Below are positions 10,768 through 22,560 of a DNA stretch of 64,000 nucleotides, in pieces (position 1 is the stretch's first letter; every line of letters starts with the position of its first letter). The notes below the pieces were generated by a model, which saw only the letters and a list, made by a program, of their open reading frames with translations, did not search any database and had not been told where the DNA came from. Location: NCBI GenBank assembly GCA_034401795.1, contig CM067367.1, positions 36,548,668 through 36,612,667 on the forward strand, in the 5' to 3' direction. Both the position numbers and the translations under genes were made by a program. This stretch comes from Chaetoderma sp. LZ-2023a (Eukaryota; Mollusca; Caudofoveata; Chaetodermatida; Chaetodermatidae).

Positions 10768-11242
10768 TGTGTCAACTTAACCCTTTAATGGCCAAATTGG
10801 CCAAAAACGACCTCTGTAATCATCTTGAGAAATATCCATTTGCAGGCTAAGAAAAGAATATTGTTTGAAAATGCACCACTGGAATGACGGGCTCGGTAAC
10901 AGAGCCAGTCATTCCAGTGGTAACTTTTCAAAAATACTCTTGTTGTTCTGCAACTGGACACTGGCTAAGCAGAAATTTTAGTTTTCTTGACCATTACACT
11001 TTTAATGAATGTCCATTTGAAGGATAACAGAAATCTAATTGTCAATACTTTTCAAGGAAATTTTGATTTTTGCCGCCAAAAGAGTATTTTTGTAAATTTA
11101 TAACATGTTTTGTAAATTTTTAAATTTACAAAAATACTCTTTTGGCTGCAAAAATCCAAATTTTCCTTGAAAAGTATTGCCAATTAAATGGTTAATTGAA
11201 ATCAATATAATTTTGAGCGCTTTAATGCGCTGTTGACACAAG
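10768..11242 (+). mobile_element. MITE family C, twin of copy 1
   Basis: The counterpart of 3634-4108 in the second X unit, with the same TTGTGTCAAC ends and the CCACTGGAATGAC hairpin. Confidence 0.8.
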
Positions 11243-11365
11243 ATGGGTTGGCGTTAAATGGAATAGACCGCAGGTCGTGATGCTAATGGCCGGAAATCTC
11301 TAGACAAATCAGAAATTCAGCAGTCGACGTCCAATAATAACAAACTAAATCGTCAAGTTCACAGG

Positions 11366-11616
11366 CGATGTATTTTAGCTAGCCCCGCCCACTTCTAGCT
11401 AGGCTCCGCCCACCTTCTTACACTTGTTGGAATTGATTTGAAACTTTGAATCTTTTTTCACATGTGTACTGAAATAACAGTCAAAATGACGAAAACGGGA
11501 AAAATCCATATCGAAAGTGTACTCCACTGACAGCGGACACAAGCCCTCAAATCGACTCCAACATGCGTAAAAAGGTGGGCGGAGCTTAGCGAGAAATGGG
11601 CGGGGCATAGCTATGG
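11366..11616. mobile_element. GC/GC inverted repeat, second copy
   Basis: The counterpart of 4232-4482; both arms carry GCCCCGCCC/GGGCGGGGC boxes. Confidence 0.65.
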
Positions 11617-11738
11617 ATTCCTCTATCACAGCACAAATAATGTAAATTTTCAGGAGAGTAAAAACATGCTGTCTAGGGTGTAAGAAATGTCTGGAGCCGG
11701 GTTGGTAATGATGGTCTATGCAAGAAAACGCGAGGGAA

Positions 11739-12123
11739 TCGCTAAGCTAGGATTCCATAAGCGCGGATGCGGATGCGGTAAAAATCGAATATCATTAACT
11801 TCAATATGTGTGATTTCATATGCTCGGAAGCGGAACGACATATACGGATGCGGAGGCGATTTTCGCAATCGCTACATGTAGTGATCCAGACGCGCGCCGC
11901 TCACACCCGGGTCCATAAAACGACGTCAAAAGTAGAGGGGTTTCCTGTACGTTAAGCACGCGCATTGTCCGGGCATGTTTCCCTCTCGGTATCTCCAGCG
12001 AAATGAAAGAATACATGCATATATTATGCCACTTATATGGAAGCAAACAAGGCCGGAATTCCGCACACCAAAACGCATACGCCTACCGCATCCGCATCCG
12101 CGCTTATGGAATCCTAGCTTTAC
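11739..12123. mobile_element. Element F, second copy
   Basis: The counterpart of 4605-4995, with two rather than three GCATCC hexamers in the right arm near 12085. That difference shifts the offset between the X copies by 6 bp. Confidence 0.65.
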
Positions 12124-13507
12124 AGTCTTGAAGTGACAGCACGTGTTAGTCTTCGCGCTGTAAACGGTTATACGGACACAACTAGACGTTGGCTTAATGG
12201 TAAACGCGATCTTGTTCTGACGTGTTGTCAATTACTCTGGGTTTACAAATTTAAGACTAAAATTATAGATTTTTATGTCAACAACTCAATCAGATTATTC
12301 TGTAAGACAAATCTGACCCGATTAATCTGGCCGCGTAACCCGAGATTTAGTTCAAAGATGCCACATTTGAATGTGGTTTCTTACGATTGGATTGTCACTA
12401 CTGGTACAACTTTCCCTGGACAATCAAGATTACGTGATTCATCTAATAGATGCACACTGTAGATGATCGCAGCTCTTCATTCTCCGAACCGAATCCTGAA
12501 GTTTGTTTAAAACCATGTATTTCCCCCAGGAATGTATGCAACATGCATAATTACATCTTTCCCATCAATTCACTACTGCACCAAAACCATGCAGACAGTA
12601 ACAATGGTCGACTAAACTGTTTGCTTCGACGCTATTTAGAACATGCAGGAGCTCTATACGAGGAAATTTAAACGTAAATATGTACAGATACTTCGTGTAA
12701 ATCCATATGTCTTTCATGTCACCCTCAAATTGGTGACCTTTTGACCTCTGATGGCACAATTACTCAACTGATTGAATCGAACTTTATGTACATTTTGCTA
12801 GCGCTACACTTAATATGGTCGACTTAGGTGATTGTCTCGGGTGTAATTTTACCTCATCCAAAAATATAGTACGTCGCTGTTTATCGCATGCTAGCGTGCT
12901 TAATTTGAAAGTGGACGTCGAAAGCTATTAGTTCCAACAATTAGCTGACCATGGCGGGGTGTATGGCCAGCTACATCGTTTGTGTTAACGTTATTTAGAA
13001 TATGCAGGTCTATCAGAGAAAGGCAGATAATTCAGACGTAAATATATAACCGCAACAATGATTTACACTACACGATTTTATAGCAGATTGGTCGTATGCG
13101 ATCAAATCGTTCACGACTTCTGACGACATCATCGCAGAAGACTATGTTGTTTAGATTATGCGACTGTTTTTCATTCACCCATTTTCCGTGCTAGGACTGT
13201 TACATATATTTAATTAGCTGGTAAGAATGCATTGACTGATCGCGCAACAGGTCGCGATGTCGGATTTCCTATTTACATCGCGCGAAATGGCACGACATCA
13301 TGAAAATGAAACATGCTTTGAATTTCACGATTTGTCGCAAGACAAGAAAAACAGTGAGTTGAGAGGTGTTTACATTATCATTGTCGTCGTGGGCGGCATC
13401 TCGCACACGATCAATCGGCTGTAAAATCATGTAGTGTAAATTGGTAATAAAGGACTCATCATGCATATGTTCTTCATGACATGCAAAAATGTATGACATT
13501 TCTATCT

Positions 13508-13647
13508 CAGGGGCCAGATTCACAAAGGTGCGTAAGTTACGCCGTCATAAAGTAGAAAAGAGACCAATCAGAATGCTTCATTGGATATTTACGCCGTACT
13601 TAAAGTACCCTAGTGTACTTAAGTATACTTTGTGAAACTGGCGCCCG
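13508..13647. mobile_element. MITE family E, second copy
   Basis: The counterpart of 6379-6518, with inverted ends CAGGGGCC..GGCGCCCG. It lies 10 bp from the left end of MITE A6. Confidence 0.65.
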
Positions 13648-13657
13648 ATGATATAAT

Positions 13658-14054
13658 TCACCTTTCCAGAGTACCCACCCATCATATGACGTCATAATGA
13701 ACTGCGTGATGTGTACAATGACATCATAATGAATGACGTCATGAATTACGTCGATAAGTACGTCACGAACGCATATTTGAAGACGGGCTATGCATTGTTG
13801 TACAAATTGTTCGCCTTTACTATTTAATAAATATTCTGTTTAATATTTTGAAACTAATTTGACTGGGCGGTGTTGCTGCCATAGGCAGCAACAGCACCCA
13901 CTTAAATTAGTCACAAACTATTCAACAACTTCCCTGTATAGTTTTCAGGAAATTGATAGGTAGGGCATTTGGGGATCGATCAATCCCAACACGGCGAGGT
14001 GTGGGTGGAGCTTAGCTAGTGGTGGGCGTGGTATAGCTAAAAATAGAAAGCTCC
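13658..14054 (-). mobile_element. MITE family A, copy A6
   Basis: A complete copy with CRE arm first (TCACCTTTCC after AT), central hairpin about 13834-13928, then GC arm ending GAAAGCTCC-AT. Its left neighbour is the end of X copy 2. Its right neighbour is homologous to an internal part of X (5632 onward), so the element sits at a junction between X units. Confidence 0.88.
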
Positions 14055-14200
14055 ATTACCTAACTGACTGTATCAAATGGTGTGTCCATTTTGTTACACA
14101 TATCCTTTAATATGGTAGACCTTACTGATTGTCTTATGTGCAACTTTAGCTCATCCAAAACATAGTAAGTCACTGCTTATCGCATGTTAGAATAGGGCCT
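14055..14200 (+). repeat. Diverged segment of unit X
   Basis: It aligns with 5632-5770 of X: 'aactgactg', 'tttaatatggt', 'ctcatccaaaa', 'tagtaagtcactgcttatcgcatg' in the same order and strand, with many substitutions. It leads directly into the 33-bp minisatellite. Confidence 0.7.
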
Positions 14201-15275
14201 ACATAATCTGAAAGAGGCATCACATGTTAACATACATAATCTGAAAGAGGCATCACATGTTAACATACATAATCTGAAAGAGGCATCGCATGTTAACATA
14301 CATAATCTGAAAGAGGCATCACATGTTAACATACATAATCTGAAAGAGGCATCGCATGTTAACATACATAATCTTAAAGAGATATCGCATGTTAATATAC
14401 ATAATCTGAAAAAGACATCAGATGTTAATATCTATAATCTGAAAGCGACATCGCGTGTTAATATACATAATCTGAAAGCGACATCGCATGTTAATACGCA
14501 TAATCTTAGAGCCATCGCATTTTAACATAAATAATCTGAAAGAGGACATCGCATAGGCTATTAATATACAGAATCTGAGAGATTTGATTTAAACATATTT
14601 TATTGCACTAAATGTACAATGGGATCGGGTACAAGCTCGCTCAACCCTCTCACAGACATCGCGTGTTAATATACATAATCTGAAAGCGACATCGCATGTT
14701 AATATACATAATCTGAAAGCGACATCGCATGTTAATATACATATTCTGAAAGCGATATCGCATGTTAATATACATAATTTGAAAGCGACATCGCATGTTA
14801 ATATATGCCTACATAGTACGAAAGCAAAATCGCATATTAAAATACACAATCGGAAACCGGACATCGCTTGGTAATATACATAATCTGAAAGAGGCATCGC
14901 ATTTAAACATACATAATCTGAAATAAGGCATCGCATATTAATATACAAAATCTGAAAGAGACATCGGAAACCGGGCATCGATTGTTAATATACAAAATCT
15001 GAAAGAGGGATCGCATTTAAACATACATAATCTGAAATAGGGCATCGCATATTAATATACAAAATCTGAAAGAGACATCGCGTAGTAACATACAAAATCT
15101 AAAACCGGGCATCGCGTGTCAATATACAAAATCTGAAAGCAGACATCGCGTGTTAATATACATAATTTAACATACAAAATCTGAAAGCGGACATCGCATG
15201 TTAACATACGTAATCGGAAAGTGGACATCGCATGTTAACATACGTAATCGGAAAGCGGACATCGAAAGTCTAGCG
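14190..15275 (+). repeat. 33-bp minisatellite array
   Basis: About 30 imperfect units built on ATCGCATGTTAAYATACATA plus ATCTGAAAGNGGC. The period is 33 bp in the first and middle blocks, so the complementary strand reads as an 11-residue protein repeat that is purely incidental. Units degrade and vary in length toward 15250. The array is interrupted at 14581-14655 by a retroposon tail. Confidence 0.92.
14581..14655 (-). mobile_element. Retroposon 3' end fragment
   Basis: 'tttattgcac..aatgtacaatggg..cgggtacaag' recurs at 38313-38410. Read on the minus strand it ends GTGCAATAAA followed by a (GATTT)-like tail, as a retroposon 3' end would. It interrupts the minisatellite. Confidence 0.6.
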
Positions 15276-15972
<697 letters not shown>

Positions 15973-16718
15973 ACAAATTTGCAGATTCAATGCAGCTTAG
16001 TAGTTCCTTAAAATCTTTTCAGGACAAAATGTTTTGGGCGTGATTGGACTGGATTGGAAAATAAGACAGCATTGCCTTCCAGTTCAGCTACGTTCCTAAT
16101 ATTCAACGGATGTCTTGCTAGGAAACATGTTTTTCACTAGATTTTGTGTTGTGTATTTTGGTATTTGAGTGTCTGGACGCTGTTGCTGCATGATAGCAAC
16201 AGATTCCCATCAAAATGGCTTTAAATTTTCAACAACCACAAAATTGACCTTGAAAATATCATGATTAATAATTCAAATAGTGTTTATAGTCAACCACACG
16301 GTCTACAGGAATGTTTATTTTTAGTATCATTTGTTCTGGGGTCATATTCAAAACGTCCATTCAAAGTAAATTAACTTGGCTTTTTCATTTTATGTATTCA
16401 CAGTAGCCAAAATATTCATAATATGGTAATTTTTTTAACAGTTTTGGAGATTCATGTGTGTACGGCAATTGCATCAGGGTATTTTGTAATAAACATAAAT
16501 TAAGTGGTCCATATTAATTTCATTGTATGAGCACCGTTTCATTGCTTTTATAGCAATGCAATAATATGATTTATATAACGTTTATAAATATATTTTTAAA
16601 TTTATAGAATTTATTTCTACATAATACTGACGTATACTGTGTGTTAATTAATTTCCCTACATTTTAGTGTTCTTTGTCAGTAAATATTTTTGGGTAGAAA
16701 GGCTTTCCACACGATCCT
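15973..16718. other. AT-rich spacer with a degraded hairpin core
   Basis: No gene. At about 16169-16245 'ggacgctgttgctgcatgat' followed by 'agcaaca' resembles the apex of the family A/B central hairpin, without flanking arms. Confidence 0.4.
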
Positions 16719-16854
<136 letters not shown>

Positions 16855-16944
16855 CATTCCCTCATTGATGCACCCGTTAAGGGGCCCCGACAACTAATTA
16901 GCACTGGGCCCAAATTGGCTTAATCCTGCTCTCTAGTTCCATGT

Positions 16945-16985
16945 GTATCACATGTTAGCATATATCATCTGCAAGAGGACATCAA
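16945..16985 (+). repeat. Isolated unit of the 33-bp minisatellite
   Basis: 'atcacatgttagcatatatc' followed by 'atctgcaagaggacatc' is a single diverged unit 1.7 kb beyond the end of the array. Confidence 0.55.
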
Positions 16986-17480
16986 TACTCTGAGAAAATT
17001 ATAGTTAATGTTTCTTGATTCATCAAGGTTGGACTATTAGGTAGCATGTAAATGTATGACAGTTCAGCAATACATGCAGTACTTTATGTGTTCACGATAG
17101 AAGAGAAATACAATCAGGAAAGAAAATGCGATTTAAGCATAGCCTAATGGAATGGTGATCAAATCTTGAAGCTGGTTATTATCAGTTGTGTTTACAAAGC
17201 AAATATAGCCATGCTCCACCAACACTTCCACTCGCTATCTAACTCATTAATAGGGCTACGCCGTGTTTGTTAAACAATTCGCCAGCTTAGAGAGATCATC
17301 ACGGCCTTAAAGGCTTAGTGTCATATTTGTGCCAATATAGTTCTGTCTCCTCAATCTCCACGTGAGGAGAAGTGTGGCGCGCTGCGCGCAACTCTGATTG
17401 GTAGAGAATGTTGTGACTCCGTGTCATTTGGAATCATAATCGGTGTATATCATTTTTAATACTGAATTACCAGAATCTCA

Positions 17481-17616
17481 AGTTCAAGACAACTATACAG
17501 TAATGTTATTGAATATTTTGAAAACTAATTCGTATATGGGGGGCAACATCTCCGAGTCAAATTAGTTTCAAAGGTATTCAACAACATCACTATATATAGT
17601 TGTCTTGAAATTGGAT
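17481..17616. repeat. Extended hairpin related to the A/B core
   Basis: CAAGACAACTATACAG..TTATTGAATATTTTGAAAACT returns inverted as AGTTTCAAAGGTATTCAACAA..CTATATATAGTTGTCTTG. Both outer stems resemble the sequence next to the core on the GC-arm side of family A, so this is a symmetric derivative with one arm type twice. The apex differs from the usual TGTTGCTGCC. Confidence 0.6.
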
Positions 17617-17801
17617 CACCTCCCTGCCTGTAATGGGTTAAATATACTGCAATACATTTTATTGTTTCACGTGCATCGGGTGGTGGGGTCTTGGTAATTG
17701 CACCACGGGAAATTTTAGAAATAATTAAATTAGGCTGCGTGTTGAAATTCAGGAGGTCTATGGGCATAAGTATATCCATTGTGCAATGATCTTTTGGGAA
17801 T

Positions 17802-18054
17802 TCACCAGTAGAATGACTGTATGTCTTTACTATTTAATAAACATGCCATTGAATATTTTGAAGTTAATATGACTTGACTGGGTGTTGTTGCTACCATAGG
17901 CAGTAACAACACCCAATCAAATTAGTGGCAAAATATGTAACCCGTATAATTTTCTGAAAATTGATAGTCATGGATAGATCGATCCCAAAACGAGAATGGT
18001 GTGGGTGGCGCTTAGCTAGAGATGGGCGCGGCATAGCTAAAACTTGAAAGCTCC
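17802..18054 (-). mobile_element. MITE family A, copy A8 (CRE arm deleted)
   Basis: The outer end TTCACCAG joins directly to 'tgtctttactatttaataaa', followed by the core hairpin and the GC arm ending GAAAGCTCC-AT. The TGACGTCA arm is missing. Confidence 0.8.
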
Positions 18055-18829
18055 ATTGGTTGGGGACTAATCCCCAAATGGTTGACGACTTATCTGCAAC
18101 TGGTTGGCGGCTAGTTGAACAACTAGTCACTATATGTACGCCAAGCCAAGACTAGTACCGCCTCATGTCCAAGACATAATCATCTCATACACCGCCAAGT
18201 GCCAAGCGGCGTATTCCGTATTGGTAGCTATTGACAAGTGGTCTTTATAGACAGTTGTTCGTGTATACGTTTCGCGTGCGTGGGCGTGAGGATGTGTGTT
18301 TGCCACTGTAAACATTCATATCTTTCACTATCTTTATTTACATATCCCTAGCAGAGCATTGCTTATCTAATTAACTCACGCCAATGATCCGATACATTGT
18401 ATCTCGCCTATTCTGCTATCGCGTCGCAAAGCACGTATGTTAGTACAGCCAACCCTCATGCACGCTCGAACACATGTTCGAACGCACGCGCACCCACGCA
18501 CGTACTCATTCGCGCTCGCGCACGCGCACGCACGTACACACGTGAGCATGCTTGATGGCCATCACGGCAGCCATTTAAATAATGCGCAATTATCAAATAA
18601 TTACATTATCATTTGGAAAAATTGTTTTGACGGTTATCCGCTCGTGTTGAAATCTATTCATTGAGCCAACTGTATGACCTGTGCGTCCTGGGGAGTTGCA
18701 CAGATGGAACACCAGAGAAACCACCAGTGTTCTTGAATGTGGATGCTGCGCTACATTGTTCTTCTCAATGGCATCGTCAAGTGTAAAAGTCGTGAAAATC
18801 TGGACATCAAAATTCTCGTAGAAATTTTT
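18055..18829. other. Spacer with purine-pyrimidine alternating stretch
   Basis: No gene. From about 18455 to 18545 the sequence is a run of ACGC/CACG/GCGC-type alternating dinucleotides, potentially Z-DNA forming; the rest is unremarkable. Confidence 0.4.
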
Positions 18830-18833
18830 TTAA

Positions 18834-19036
18834 CCCTTACCACACTGATGTCCGAATTTTAAATTTTCAAATTAAATTAAAAGATGAACTGGTGCACATT
18901 TTACAACAAATTTGGTGGAAGATGGTGCTGTCGAAGACAGCAACATCTTCCACCAAAATTGTTGAAAAATGTGCACCAGTTTCTTTGCTAATGCCATGGT
19001 ACATTAGATGGAATATTGACGTCATAGTGGTACGGG
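18834..19036. mobile_element. MITE family D, copy 1 (TTAA-flanked)
   Basis: A 203-bp foldback flanked by TTAA on both sides (18830-18833 and 19037-19040). Ends are CCCTTACCACACTGATGTC and GACGTCATAGTGGTACGGG, an imperfect inverted repeat. The inner stem has arms ACTGGTGCACATTTT and AAAATGTGCACCAGT, with tip GATGGTGCTGTCG. TTAA target sites and CCC ends suggest a piggyBac-type source. Copy 2 is at 45907. Confidence 0.85.
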
Positions 19037-19105
19037 TTAATAGTCAGGTTGTTGGTGCTGCTGGTGATCGTAAAGTACGCGTATGCACTGCAGGGATCCA
19101 GAGCT

Positions 19106-19350
19106 TGCTATGCCCCGCCCATCCCTCGCTAAGCTCCGCCCACACGTTGCTCGTGTTGGGATCTATCGAACCGTGAACTCATTGAATATCAATTTCAAGA
19201 AAACTATACACGTAAGCTGTTGAATATTTTGGAAATAATTTGACTGGGTCCCGTTGCTGGCAGTAGTAGCGCCCAGTCAAATTAGTTTCAAAATATTTTC
19301 AACAGAATGGTTATGAAGTAGTAAAGACATATAATTAGTATAAGAAGTAA
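19106..19350 (+). mobile_element. MITE family A, copy A9 (partial)
   Basis: GC arm (ctatgccccgccc, ctccgcccac), 'gaaaactatac', and a core hairpin with a shortened apex (cgttgctggcagtagtagcg) are followed by the AT-rich spacer. The outer end and CRE arm are missing. Confidence 0.8.
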
Positions 19351-19440
19351 GAACTAGCCAGAGCCGGAGTGAAACTATTTGGCGCCCCTGGTTAAGTAGT
19401 TGTGGATGGCCCCCTTATCGGGTGGCTCAAGGAGGGAATG

Positions 19441-19441
19441 G

Positions 19442-19536
<95 letters not shown>

Positions 19537-19543
19537 TCTTCTT

Positions 19544-19578
<35 letters not shown>

Positions 19579-19672
19579 GCTGCTGCTGCTATTGCTGCTG
19601 CTGCTGCTGCTGCTGTTGTTGTTGTTGTTGTTGTTGTTGTTGTCTTTGTTGTTGTTGCTACTGATGATGATG
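19441..19672 (+). repeat. (CTA)n/(CTT)n/(TGC)n/(TTG)n microsatellite
   Basis: Compound trinucleotide array changing motif along its length; the open frames (poly-L, poly-T, poly-Y) are incidental. Confidence 0.97.
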
Positions 19673-20033
19673 AGAATGCGAATGTTTCTTTACGTACGCG
19701 TCAAAATGATGCCTAAGACAGAACCAGCTTCCAGTTAAATATTCATCAGCCTACTTATATCTTTATTGTATAAGTGAGATACTGGAATTACAGGATCAAA
19801 TTGGTAAAATCTGATAATTGGTTTTGATTTAGGGTTCCTTATTTCGGAGCCCCTGCGGCTGTTTATCCCTTGTCTTAATCCGGGCTCTTTCCCTAGACAA
19901 TGCAGTCAGGATTTGGCCCAATAACGGGCCATATAACCTGCATTATCATATCAGGGAGATGTATGTCATAATAACGTCATGATTGGCCAGAAAGTTCCGA
20001 ACCAAAGAGCGAAGTAATTTAGCAACACACCCC

Positions 20034-20099
20034 TACACCCACCCCCACCCCACCCCCACCCCCGCCACACACGCACGCACGCACGCACGCACGCACGAA

Positions 20100-20139
<40 letters not shown>

Positions 20140-20140
20140 C
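20034..20140 (+). repeat. (CCCCA)n and (ACGC)n simple repeats
   Basis: A C-rich stretch is followed by about 70 bp of ACGC tetramers. It directly abuts the left end of a family C MITE. Confidence 0.95.
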
Positions 20141-20142
20141 CC

Positions 20143-20570
20143 TTGTGTCAACCTAACCATTTAATAGTAAAACTGGCCAAAGCAGTTTTTCAGTGGTGTT
20201 GAGGAATGCCCATTTGCAGTCCAAGAGAAGACTATTTTTGAAAATTTACCACTGGAATGACTGGCCAGGTTACCAGTGATAAATTTTCAAAAATAGTCTC
20301 CTCTTGACCTGCAAATGGATATTGATTATGCACAGAGTTGAATTTTCTTGACCATATAATGTTCAAACAGACTTTATTTACAGGACAACTGAAAGACTTT
20401 TTTGTAAATTCTATTGGAAAACTTTTAAAAATTGGATTCTCTTGGCCTGCAAATGGATTGCATTCAATGAGCAACACTCTTCTTTTTTACAAATCTTGAC
20501 GGTTAAATGGTTAATTAATAGGCCTATATAAGTGGTATATTTAGCGCTTTGATGCGCTGTTGACACCAGA
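20143..20570 (+). mobile_element. MITE family C, copy 2
   Basis: Begins TTGTGTCAACCTAACC and ends GCGCTGTTGACACCAGA. It contains the CCACTGGAATGACTGGC stem with a degraded partner, two 'ctgcaaatgga' motifs and 'ggttaaatggttaatt', as in copy 1. Its place next to the ACGC array suggests insertion into a pre-existing simple repeat. Confidence 0.8.
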
Positions 20571-21046
20571 GGGGTTAACGGGAGAGTGAAAGGAGTGGAG
20601 AGATGTCCCTAATCCCTATTAAGCTATTATGCTGAGTCTGAAAGAGAGTTAACATCGCCGCAGGGCTACCGCTAAGACGGTAACTCAACCTGATATCGCG
20701 GACCGATTGTTCAATAATGCAGCGCGCCGATAATGGAAGCTATTCGCAGAGATTTTGCTTCGTGATAGAAATATGACACAAATCACGAATATGGTTTCGC
20801 AGTGCATCGATCAAGAATAGCCTGGTTGAACTGTGTTTTGCTGACTATCATTCAATGGCCGACCACATTCCAATAATTTCTTATCATCTCAAAAGGACTG
20901 AGACATGATGATGGTGCTGGCTGAGTGGGTGGGTAAGTTGATGTCAAGGAGCTACTAATGACTTTGGTCAGATTCTGCGAGGTGAGCTTGCTGGACAAGG
21001 ATCAGAAGATCATGCCAGGAAAGCTTACTCGGATCAATGAACCGTA
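20571..21046. other. Intergenic, nothing recognised
   Basis: No reading frame, inverted repeat or microsatellite of note. Confidence 0.4.
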
Positions 21047-21367
21047 CCAGTTTATCCATCAATCATATGACGTCATAATCACATACGTTATGTGTGGGAT
21101 GACGTCATAATCAATTACATCATAAATGATGTAGATAAGTCGCGAACGCTTAATTGATAACAGACTAAGCATTGTTGTACGAATTGTATGATTTTACGAC
21201 TTAATAAACTAATTTGACTGAGCGCTGTTGCTGCCATAGGCAGAAACATAATACAGTCAAGTTAGTTTCAAAATATTCAATAGCTTGCTGATTGATTATG
21301 ACGTCATCCTGCACGTCGCGTAGTTGATTATGATGTCATATGATGGATTGATAAACGGGAAAGGTCC
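21047..21367. mobile_element. MITE family A, copy A10 with two CRE arms
   Basis: Left: CCAGTTTATCCATCAATCAT followed by TGACGTCATAATCA. Then a shortened core (ttgactgagcgctgttgctg..agtcaagttagtttc). Right: 'gattatgacgtcatcctgca' through 'atgatggattgataaacggg' and AAAGGTCC-AT. Both arms are the CRE type; the GC arm is replaced. This mirrors the GC/GC form at 4232. Confidence 0.8.
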
Positions 21368-21787
21368 ATTCAGTAAAATACTCATAAATATCGGAATTTG
21401 CATCAGTATCCAGAAATTGCGCAATTTCTACTTACTAGTTTCAAAACCAGATAAAGAGTACCAATTATACATATCCAGACTACAATGTATGTGCTTGGTT
21501 GTCAACACGCAATAATACTGTTAAGTAGTTCAGTTCCCGAATCCAGTTTACAGCCCAGTCTGGACAGTTTAGAGTTCGCTAATTATAACGTCGAGCGCCG
21601 GCAACAGCGGAATACCTGATAGTCAGTGCGCACCATAAAGGAGTTTAGCAACCAGATCTCTAAAAAAATCGCCAGTTACTTAGGCAAGGTGAATAATTTC
21701 TTCTCCACATCTTCTCATTTCATTTATAGAATGAATGGTTTATTTCCTCTGAACTGTACCCAGTAAGTGTGCTATAGAGATACAATA

Positions 21788-21805
21788 TATTATTATTATT
21801 ATTAT

Positions 21806-21861
<56 letters not shown>

Positions 21862-21891
21862 TTATTATTATTATTATTATTTTTTTTTTTC

Positions 21892-21925
<34 letters not shown>
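21788..21925 (+). repeat. (ATT)n/(AGT)n microsatellite within G
   Basis: ATT, then AGT, then ATT trinucleotides and a T-run. It is absent at the corresponding place in G copy 2 (near 54925), so it arose or expanded after the copies separated. Confidence 0.95.
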
Positions 21926-22172
21926 AACAATTTTCATTATTGGTATCAATCTTATAAATCACCATAGTTGTCCAATCATGACAGCTGGTGATATTAATTT
22001 AGCGAGTACAGCTACCAAATCACTTACTTTTAATTCATCTTGATCTTCAATGGAGGGATCAGTTCAGTCACTCATGTATCTGATAAAACATGTCAATTGT
22101 TAGCTGGCGTCATAATCAAATGGCATAGCCCCGATCCGAAATGGGAAAATGTCCTCCAATAACCGTCTGAAT

Positions 22173-22560
22173 GGAGGAATCCAGTTTCTCAGTCAATTAT
22201 ATGAAGTTGTATTCAACTACGTGACGTGTAGAATGAGGTTATAATCAATTACGTTATGAATGACTCGATTTAGTCCGTCTTAAACGCTTAATAGTTCATC
22301 AGATTGTACGAATCTTATCTCTTTAGTATTTAATAAACATGCTGTTGAATATTTTAAAACTAATTTGATTGGGCACTGTTGCAGCCATAGGCAGCAACAT
22401 CACCCAGTAAAATTAGTTTCAAAATATTCAACAGCTTATCTGTTAGTTTTCTTTAAATTGAATGTTCTGAGAGTGCATGGATCGATTTACCCCAACACAA
22501 GCAAAGCGTGGGAGGCGCCTAGCTACAGATGGGCGGGCATAGCTAAACATGGAGTCTTCC
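22173..22560 (-). mobile_element. MITE family A, copy A11
   Basis: AT-GGAGGAATCCAGTTT start, degraded CRE arm, core hairpin about 22341-22436, GC arm ending TCTTCC-AT. It is followed at 22565-22760 by a second, weaker half-hairpin (ttgaatatttag..gctgttgctac..aagacattcaacag) with another 'ggcgg' arm. The same tandem pair occurs at 55471-55945. Confidence 0.8.

Larger units (their letters stand above)
8417..13659 (+). repeat. 5.2-kb direct repeat unit X, copy 2
   Basis: The second copy of the unit at 1246-6530, same orientation; the offset runs from about 7171 at the left end to 7129 at the right because of small indels. It ends at 'gatgatataatt', the exact left border of MITE A6. It contains counterparts of all MITEs in copy 1. 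Confidence 0.9.

Noticed and set aside
14177-15260. Direct repeats resembling a CRISPR array
   Set aside because: Units are contiguous 33-bp tandem repeats without unique spacers, in animal DNA; it is a minisatellite.
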